Below are positions 59,146-64,000 of a DNA stretch of 64,000 bases, one piece after another (position 1 is the stretch's first letter; each line of letters starts with the position of its first letter). The notes beneath the pieces are model-generated. The model did not search any database. It saw only the letters and a program-made list of their open reading frames with translations, and was not told the DNA's origin. The stretch covers positions 1-64,000 of the forward strand of contig WOVA01000009.1 of the NCBI GenBank assembly GCA_009773155.1. The letters run 5' to 3'. The position numbers and the translations under genes were made by a program. The stretch is from Elusimicrobiota bacterium. Lineage in GTDB: Bacteria; Elusimicrobiota; Elusimicrobia; Elusimicrobiales; UBA9959.

Positions 59146-60291
59146 TCAGTCCCCCAGGGCCGCCCGCATCCTGGACTCCGAGTCTATCAGGAAGTTGGCC
59201 GAGGTCACTACCTTCTCTCCGGCGGAGACGCCCGAGCGCACCTCCACGTAGTCCCCGCCCCGCCTGCCGGTGCGGACCTCGCGCGGCTCGAAGACGCCGC
59301 CGTCCTTCATAACGAAGACCAGCTCCTTCTCGCCCGTGTCGAGCACGGCGCCGGCGGGCACCGTCAGCGCCGTGCCGAGGCCGGCCTCTATGCGGACCTC
59401 CACGTACATCTCCGGGCGCAGTTCCAGGGCCGGGTTCTCCGTTTCTATCCTGGCGCGCAGGGTGCGCGTCTCCCCGGAAAGTACCGGGTCCAGCGAGCGC
59501 ACGACGCCGTAAAAATCCCTGCCCGGCCAGGCGCGGGACCGTATGGCGGCCTTCTGGCCCGGCTTCACGGCCGCGGAGTCGTATTCGTAGACCTGCGCGT
59601 AAACCCAGGCCCGCTCGCGCGGCAGCAGCAGGTTCTCGAAACTCGCGGAGTCCCCTTCGGCCTCCGCCAGCTGGCCTTCGTCGAGGCCGAGCTGCAGCAG
59701 CCGCAGCCTGGCGGCGTCAGCCAGCGCGGCCGCCCGTTCCCTGGCGTCCGGCCAGCCGCTCCGCTTCATGCGGTCGCGCGCGGCCGCGGCCTCGCGGTAT
59801 TCGGTCACGGCGCTGTAGAGAGCGGGATCGTACGCGACCTTTCCGGTGGCGCTGATCGTCCTGGCCAGGCCGCGCCAGGCGGCGACGCCGGTCTTGAGGC
59901 CTATCAGCTGCTGTTTTTCCGGCGTGAGCGTGACCATGCCGTGCCCCGGAACCTGCGACTTGCGCTCCCCGCCGGCCGCGGCTTCCTTTTTGACGAGGTG
60001 CATGTTGCAGATCGGGCAGTCGCCCGGCCTGTCCGAGGTAACGTCCGGGTGCATCGGGCAGTAGTACAGATCCGCCGGCGGCGCGGGAGCCTCTTTCTTT
60101 ACCAGATGCATATTGCAGATCGGGCAGTCTCCCGGACTGTCGGAGGTGACGTCCGGGTGCATCGGGCAGTAGTACAGTTCGGCCTGCGTGTGAGCGCGGC
60201 CGCCGTCGTAGTGCTTCCAGGCGGCGTAGCCGCCTCCGAGCAGCAGCGCCGCTCCCAGCGCGGCGGCGGCGAGTCTTGACCTGGAAATCAT
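59146..60291 (-). CDS. cusB: Efflux periplasmic adaptor CusB with two N-terminal heavy-metal-binding domains
   Basis: The adaptor links CusA to CusC and hands over metal. The 381-residue protein has a membrane anchor (LAAAALGAALLLGGGYAAW), two heavy-metal-binding domains at 38-66 and 74-102 (each YYCPMHPDVTSD...GDCPICNMHLVKKE), then the membrane-fusion beta-barrel and hairpin domains (VSAGEKVVTSANFLID at the end). Duplication of the metal domain is uncommon. The start MISRSRLAAA was chosen since it overlaps the cusC stop in ATGA. Confidence 0.94.
   Translation of the reverse strand: MISRSRLAAAALGAALLLGGGYAAWKHYDGGRAHTQAELYYCPMHPDVTSDSPGDCPICNMHLVKKEAPAPPADLYYCPMHPDVTSDRPGDCPICNMHLVKKEAAAGGERKSQVPGHGMVTLTPEKQQLIGLKTGVAAWRGLARTISATGKVAYDPALYSAVTEYREAAAARDRMKRSGWPDARERAAALADAARLRLLQLGLDEGQLAEAEGDSASFENLLLPRERAWVYAQVYEYDSAAVKPGQKAAIRSRAWPGRDFYGVVRSLDPVLSGETRTLRARIETENPALELRPEMYVEVRIEAGLGTALTVPAGAVLDTGEKELVFVMKDGGVFEPREVRTGRRGGDYVEVRSGVSAGEKVVTSANFLIDSESRMRAALGD
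60001..60177 (-). repeat. Tandem 108-bp duplication encoding the CusB metal-binding domains
   Basis: The segments 60001-60069 and 60109-60177 are near-identical over 69 bases with a 108-base period (36 codons). Several substitutions separate them, so the duplication is not an assembly artefact. It doubles the CPMHPDVTSD domain. Confidence 0.9.
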
Positions 60292-61511
60292 AAGCCTTCT
60301 CCTGTTATGGACATTTTGCGGGCCCGCCAATAGGCGTACTCGGCCCGGGACCGGTAAGATTCGCGTTGTACTTCCAGCAGCGCGCGGCCGGCCTCGATGA
60401 GTTCGAGGAAAGATGTCTGCCCGGCCTCGTAAGAAGTCCGGGATGCCTTGAGCGCCTGTTCGGCCTGCAGGACGGCGGAGTCATAGATATGGATGAGGTT
60501 GGCGCAGCAGTCCAGCTCCAGCACCGCGGACTTGAGCTCCAGCAGCAGCGCGTTGCGGGCGGCGTTGTATTCCGCCTCGGCCATGGCCCGCTCCGCCTTG
60601 GCCTCCCGCAGTTCCGCCTTGTTGCGGCCGAACCATAAGGGCAAGGTCAACCCCAGCGACATGTCGTAAGTGCCGTCCATCGCGGCGCTGTCGGCGGAGC
60701 GGCGCCGCAGCCCCACCATGAAGTCCGGCGCGTAGCCGGCCTTGGCCCGCGTCACTTTGCTGTCGTAAGCCCCGACCCTGGCCCTGAGCGCCTTGAGCAG
60801 GGGATTGTCGGCCAGCGCCGCCGCTTCCAGGGCGGCGTAATCGGCGGGTTCCGGCGAGAAATCCTCCTCCTCCGGAGCGCCGACGGCGGCGGCCGGCGGG
60901 CGGTTGCGCAGCGCGTTGAGCCGCGCCGCCGCGATTCCCTTTTTCTGTGTCGCTTCCAGCAGCAGTCCCTGCGCCTTTGAAAGCTCGACCTGCGCTTTCA
61001 GCGCGTCGGCCTGGGAGCCCCGCCCGGCCGCGTAGCGGCTTTCGGCGGCCCGCGCGAAGCCGCGCAGGAGCTCCAGGTTCTCCGTGTAAAGGCGCTCTGT
61101 GCGGGTCGACAGCAGGTAGTTGTGAAAGGCTTCCACCGCCTCCGCCAGCACCTTGTTGGCGCGTTCCCCGGAGAGCCCCTTGTAATATGAGCTTTCGCCC
61201 AGCGCGGCGTTCCTCGCCAGCCGGGACTTGTAGGGATTCCTGAATTCCTGCCGCACGGCGATCGTCCGCTCCGCGGCGCCGGCCCCCAGCGGGCCGTCGG
61301 CGTACATGCGCTCGAATTCAAGGACAGGGTCCATCGGCAGCCAGGACTGGCGTACCCGGGCGGCGGCGGCTTTTGAGAGGCCGGCCGCGGCGGCTATCTC
61401 CGGGTTGGCGGCCCTGACCTCCTCCAGGAACGACTGGAGGGCAAGGCGCGGCCCCTCCCCAGCGCAGAGTGTTGGCGTTAAAAATAAAAAAAACGCGACG
61501 ATCGGTTTCAT
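60288..61511 (-). CDS. cusC: TolC-family outer-membrane factor (CusC/CzcC-like)
   Basis: The 407-residue protein has a signal peptide (MKPIVAFFLFLTPTLCAG) and the two alpha-helical/beta repeats of outer membrane factors: LEEVRAANPEIAAAAGLS, FLELIEAGRALLEVQRE and SYEAGQ. It forms the outer-membrane channel for the CusA-CusB pump. It starts 7 bases after the small membrane protein gene and overlaps cusB by 4 bases. Confidence 0.92.
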   Translation of the reverse strand: MKPIVAFFLFLTPTLCAGEGPRLALQSFLEEVRAANPEIAAAAGLSKAAAARVRQSWLPMDPVLEFERMYADGPLGAGAAERTIAVRQEFRNPYKSRLARNAALGESSYYKGLSGERANKVLAEAVEAFHNYLLSTRTERLYTENLELLRGFARAAESRYAAGRGSQADALKAQVELSKAQGLLLEATQKKGIAAARLNALRNRPPAAAVGAPEEEDFSPEPADYAALEAAALADNPLLKALRARVGAYDSKVTRAKAGYAPDFMVGLRRRSADSAAMDGTYDMSLGLTLPLWFGRNKAELREAKAERAMAEAEYNAARNALLLELKSAVLELDCCANLIHIYDSAVLQAEQALKASRTSYEAGQTSFLELIEAGRALLEVQRESYRSRAEYAYWRARKMSITGEGL

Positions 61512-61518
61512 AACTCCC

Positions 61519-61770
61519 TCATCTCAGCCTGGCCGCCAGGGCGTTGAGCCCGGGCAGATGGTAAAGCACGACTCCGGCCAGCACCAGCAGGTAGGCGAGA
61601 CCGGTCAGGACAGCGGCCTTCGCGAGCTTCCGTCCCCGGTCCGTGATGGACGGGTCTTTAAGCGCCAGCACGCCGAAGGCCACTGCCATAGCGGCTTTCT
61701 CCACCCCGAAAAAATGAATAAAAGAGAATACCCCCATTGTAAGGGCGGCCAGGGCCAGTTTAGTGGACAT
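61519..61770 (-). CDS. Small membrane protein (DUF4190-like)
   Basis: The 83-residue protein has two membrane helices (KLALAALTMGVFSFIHFFG... and AAVLTGLAYLLVLAGVVLYHL) with a short loop DPSITDRGRKLA, a layout like DUF4190 domains. It overlaps the anti-sigma gene by 11 bases and cusC follows after 7. A role in the metal system is suggested only by position. Confidence 0.65.
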   Translation of the reverse strand: MSTKLALAALTMGVFSFIHFFGVEKAAMAVAFGVLALKDPSITDRGRKLAKAAVLTGLAYLLVLAGVVLYHLPGLNALAARLR

Positions 61771-62302
61771 AAGTTTTCTCCATAGCGCAGGACTTGCACG
61801 GGCAAAGATGGCCCTTCCCGGCTTCGCGCATGCAGCCGCACAGATAGGCGGAGCATTCGTTGCAGAGCCTGGCCACCGCCACGGGGTTGATGATGCTGGA
61901 GGGCCGGAGCATCTGCGCCACGGTCTTTTTCGCCAGTTCCCCGCGCTGAACGCTTTCAAGGGCGCCGGCGTTGAGCGCGAAAGTAAGGGCGTTGAGCAGT
62001 ATGAACGCCGAGAGCGCGACGGCGGCGGGGGCCGGCAGCCGCAGGAAGCGCAGCAGGGAGGACCGTTCCCGCTCCAGCGCCGCGGCGGCCGCGGCTACTC
62101 GCGCGGCGAAGAAAGGAGGCGGCTCCGCGGCCGGCAGGGCCCGCAGGCCGCTTTCGGCCGTCCGCATCCGGTCAAGGGCGGCGGCGCAGGAGGGGCAGCC
62201 TTTGAGATGTTCTTCCAGCCGGCCCGCTCCGGCCGGTGTAAGCTCGCCGTCCATATAGGCCGACAGGTTCCGCAGGTGTCCGCAGTTTTTCTGGTCGGGC
62301 AT
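61760..62302 (-). CDS. Zinc-finger anti-sigma factor with Cys-rich periplasmic tail
   Basis: The 180-residue protein has an N-terminal zf-HC2 anti-sigma domain (Cys7, then HLKGCPSC at ~30-37), one membrane helix (AVALSAFILLNALTFALN, ~98-118) and a tail with seven cysteines at about 147, 150, 155, 157, 167, 169 and 172 (CNEC, CGC, CPCKSC). The tail should lie in the periplasm, where Cu could bind. I infer that metal binding releases the sigma factor. The ATG start has GAGGAC upstream; a TTG eight codons earlier is less likely. Confidence 0.85.
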   Translation of the reverse strand: MPDQKNCGHLRNLSAYMDGELTPAGAGRLEEHLKGCPSCAAALDRMRTAESGLRALPAAEPPPFFAARVAAAAAALERERSSLLRFLRLPAPAAVALSAFILLNALTFALNAGALESVQRGELAKKTVAQMLRPSSIINPVAVARLCNECSAYLCGCMREAGKGHLCPCKSCAMEKTYVH

Positions 62303-62352
62303 AGATTTGTCCTCTACGCCTTTCAACGCAGGAACGGCCGGAAACTTGCGGC

Positions 62353-62931
62353 CTATCTTTTGAGTTTTTTCGCCAGGGTCTGCCTGGCGCGGAAAAGAAG
62401 CGATTCTACCGAAGGAACTGTTAGGTTCATTATCTCGGCTATCTCCGCGTAGGAGCGGTCCTCGTAGACCCGCAGAAGAATGGCGGTGCGCTGCGAATCC
62501 GGCAGGGCGCCCAGCGCCGCGGCCGCCGCCTCTTCGCCCTGGGCCTTCTCCATAAGCTGTTCGGGCGAAGCGTCGCCCGCGGGGTCAAGGCCGCGCTCCG
62601 ACGCGGCGTCCAGGCTGGAGACGGGAGCGCGGGCGTACCGGGAGGCGGCGCGCCTGCCGCTGTCGACGGCCAGGTTGTAGGCGAAGCGGAAGATAATGGT
62701 GGAGAGGGCGGCCCTGGGTTCCAGGGCGGGCGAAGCCCGGTAAAGGCGGAGGAAGGTTTCCTGCGCCAGGTCCTCGGCCGTCCCGCGGTCGCGTGTGTAG
62801 CGGTAGAGGAAATTTATCAGCCTGCCGGCATACTTCTCCACGATGCGCGCGAAGGCGGACTCGTCGCCTCCGTTGAAGGCGGCGATCAGGTCGAAATCCT
62901 CCGGCAGGTCCGGCTTCCGCTCTTCGCTCAT
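62353..62931 (-). CDS. ECF-type sigma factor
   Basis: The 192-residue protein has sigma region 2 (YAGRLINFLYRYTRDRGTAEDLAQETFLRLY; core DLAQETFLRLYRA) and region 4 (YEDRSYAEIAEIMNLTVPSVESLLFRARQTL; core YAEIAEIMNLTVPSVES). It is directly followed by its presumed anti-sigma gene and the efflux operon. Adjacent to an exported metal-efflux set, it probably drives that operon and itself. Confidence 0.93.
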   Translation of the reverse strand: MSEERKPDLPEDFDLIAAFNGGDESAFARIVEKYAGRLINFLYRYTRDRGTAEDLAQETFLRLYRASPALEPRAALSTIIFRFAYNLAVDSGRRAASRYARAPVSSLDAASERGLDPAGDASPEQLMEKAQGEEAAAAALGALPDSQRTAILLRVYEDRSYAEIAEIMNLTVPSVESLLFRARQTLAKKLKR

Positions 62932-62982
62932 TAGACTATTCTACTTTATCGGGCCGCCGACCGAGGCCGTTGGTTCGGCCGC

Positions 62983-64000
62983 TTACTTCACGCCCCTCCT
63001 GAAATTGAACGCGCACGAATTACCGAAGTTCCTGCCGTTCTCGCAGGCGGCCAGCAGTTCCGCCAGGAACCTCCCGTCGGGCTTTATGCGGCTGAGGTCC
63101 ACGCAGAATTCGTTCACCCCGGCGCTTTTGAGTCTTTCCTTCGCGTCGAAAAGCATTACGGGGATTTTGCCGACCAGCACGCTCAGTTCCCCCTCCATGC
63201 TCTGGTCCAGTTCCACCCCGGTCTCTTCGGAGCGGACCGTGCCGTAATCGTGCTCTCTGGTCAGCATCCGTGACCGGGCTATCACGGGCCTGCCGAACAG
63301 CGTGACGATCAGCGGGAATTTCAGCCGCTGGATATTCGAGGAGTCGTCTTCCCATGAGGCGAAGAATTTTTCCACCCCCAGGTCCTTGAGCGCCCTGGCC
63401 GCGTACGCGTTCCAGGCGTAGAGGAACGGCCCGGCGATCTTTGCGGCGCTCGCGGGGACTATGCCGAAGTGGGAGATATTGTTGAGGACATATCCGTCCG
63501 CGCGTATCCGCCTGTAGTCGCCGAGTTCCCTTTCGGCGATGAAAGGAGGCAGTTCTACCGTGGCGGCCGCGGGGAGATGCCGCAGGTTCGTCTGATCGAC
63601 CGCGAAGATGAGGTTTTCGGGCGGCAGCAGTTCAAGCCATGCCGGATCTTTTATCCTGAACCACAGCCTTTCTTTTTGCGGCGCGGGTTTGGGCCAGACC
63701 CTGGCGACCAGGCTGGTGTACTGGTTCGCCGGTATTCCCGCGGGACTTGCCTTGCTCCGGTAGGCGGCGTAGATGGCGTCCAGTTCTTTGGCCAGCGAAT
63801 CGCCTTCGAAATCCCTGGACCCCGAAAGATAGACGGGATCTCCTTTTTTGAAGCCGGTGAGGTCCGGTTTTTCCACCCCGTACTTGAAGACGCAGCTGCG
63901 GTCGGTTTTCGGGTCCACCACGCGCACCCGGTCCCCCGCCCTGGCTTTGAAGTGCGGGAACTCCCCGATCTTCACGCCGAGGCACTGTTCTTTTTCGGGT
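62983..64000 (-). CDS. Peptidase U32 family protein (3' part, continues beyond the window)
   Basis: The frame stays open to the window edge (upstream residues PEKEQCLG), so only the last ~339 residues are seen. Segments NNISHFGIVPASAA, FLYAWNAYAARALKDLGVEKF and RSRMLTREHDYG resemble U32 proteins such as RlhA/TrhP, which help hydroxylate rRNA or tRNA. The C-terminal NSCAFNFRRGVK carries one cysteine. A beta-barrel region precedes it (GDRVRVVDPKTDRSC, GDPVYLSGSRDF). It lies 51 bases before the sigma gene on the same strand and may share no promoter with it. Confidence 0.75.
   Translation of the reverse strand, partial: PEKEQCLGVKIGEFPHFKARAGDRVRVVDPKTDRSCVFKYGVEKPDLTGFKKGDPVYLSGSRDFEGDSLAKELDAIYAAYRSKASPAGIPANQYTSLVARVWPKPAPQKERLWFRIKDPAWLELLPPENLIFAVDQTNLRHLPAAATVELPPFIAERELGDYRRIRADGYVLNNISHFGIVPASAAKIAGPFLYAWNAYAARALKDLGVEKFFASWEDDSSNIQRLKFPLIVTLFGRPVIARSRMLTREHDYGTVRSEETGVELDQSMEGELSVLVGKIPVMLFDAKERLKSAGVNEFCVDLSRIKPDGRFLAELLAACENGRNFGNSCAFNFRRGVK

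Noticed and set aside
56454-59312. A 952-codon open frame on the plus strand opposite cusA
   Set aside because: It is antisense to a gene with clear RND motifs, has a skewed His/Gly/Val-rich composition typical of GC-rich shadows, and no motif of its own.
60001-60177. The CusB tandem repeat as an assembly duplication
   Set aside because: The copies differ at several bases, including substitutions that keep the domain, so they are diverged biological duplicates.

Overview
This is GC-rich DNA (roughly 60-65 % by eye) from a Gram-negative (diderm) bacterium. LolA, a TolC-type outer membrane factor, two beta-barrel-like proteins and many signal peptides show an outer membrane. The gene content and the gmk-rpoZ-uracil-DNA glycosylase-priA order fit a poorly cultured lineage, and Elusimicrobiota is my best guess. 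That placement is inference, since there is no rRNA gene here. Coding density is very high, and many neighbours overlap by ATGA stop/start junctions.

Layout. 0.2-8.6 kb (minus): a tight run rpsO-pnp-accB-winged helix-ftsK-lolA-pgsA-pgpA-outer membrane protein, read from a strong promoter before rpsO. 8.8-11.5 kb (plus): a glutamine synthetase family gene and an M23 peptidase. 11.5-14.1 kb (minus): a thioredoxin-like lipoprotein, cinA and a decayed trehalose-phosphate synthase/phosphatase. 14.3-18 kb (plus): oligopeptidase B and a cytoplasmic REC-GAF-histidine kinase. 18-20.4 kb (minus): a FlgO-like protein, an OmpR-type regulator and a SpoU methyltransferase. 20.6-35.1 kb is mostly plus-strand housekeeping: a secreted ComEC-like metallo-beta-lactamase fold protein, ppdK, gmk, rpoZ, family 4 UDG, a helicase-dead-looking priA, tyrS, a FecR-domain protein, thpR, mltG, tRNA-Ala and asnS. 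35-46.4 kb is mixed, with a shortened MFS transporter, an HD hydrolase, a 5'-nucleotidase, a radical SAM protein, lipA, aspS and hisS.

46.4-62.9 kb is a metal-homeostasis region. It holds a Crp/Fnr regulator, Cys-rich exported proteins, a Fur-family gene with its own Fur box, a Fur-box-preceded barrel gene with a stop codon in its signal peptide, and a 12-gene minus-strand run. That run encodes an ECF sigma factor, an anti-sigma with a Cys-rich outer tail, a small membrane protein, CusC, CusB, CusA, a CopA-type ATPase, cystathionine beta-synthase-like and gamma-lyase-like enzymes, a ThiF-rhodanese protein and two Cys-rich proteins. I read it as a candidate unit joining copper efflux to cysteine/sulfur supply and thiol-rich metal binding. 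The window ends inside a peptidase U32 family gene.

The most unusual signal is a short palindromic element found five times. Each arm is GGGGACACCATGC or a close variant. Every copy lies inside an open reading frame: the barrel protein, pgpA, ftsK twice and priA. It is read in all three frames without introducing a stop, which recalls the protein-coding palindromic elements of Rickettsia. A second palindrome type, with core CCATGGTATGG, follows the tRNA gene, and one copy splits an inverted copy of the tRNA 3' end.
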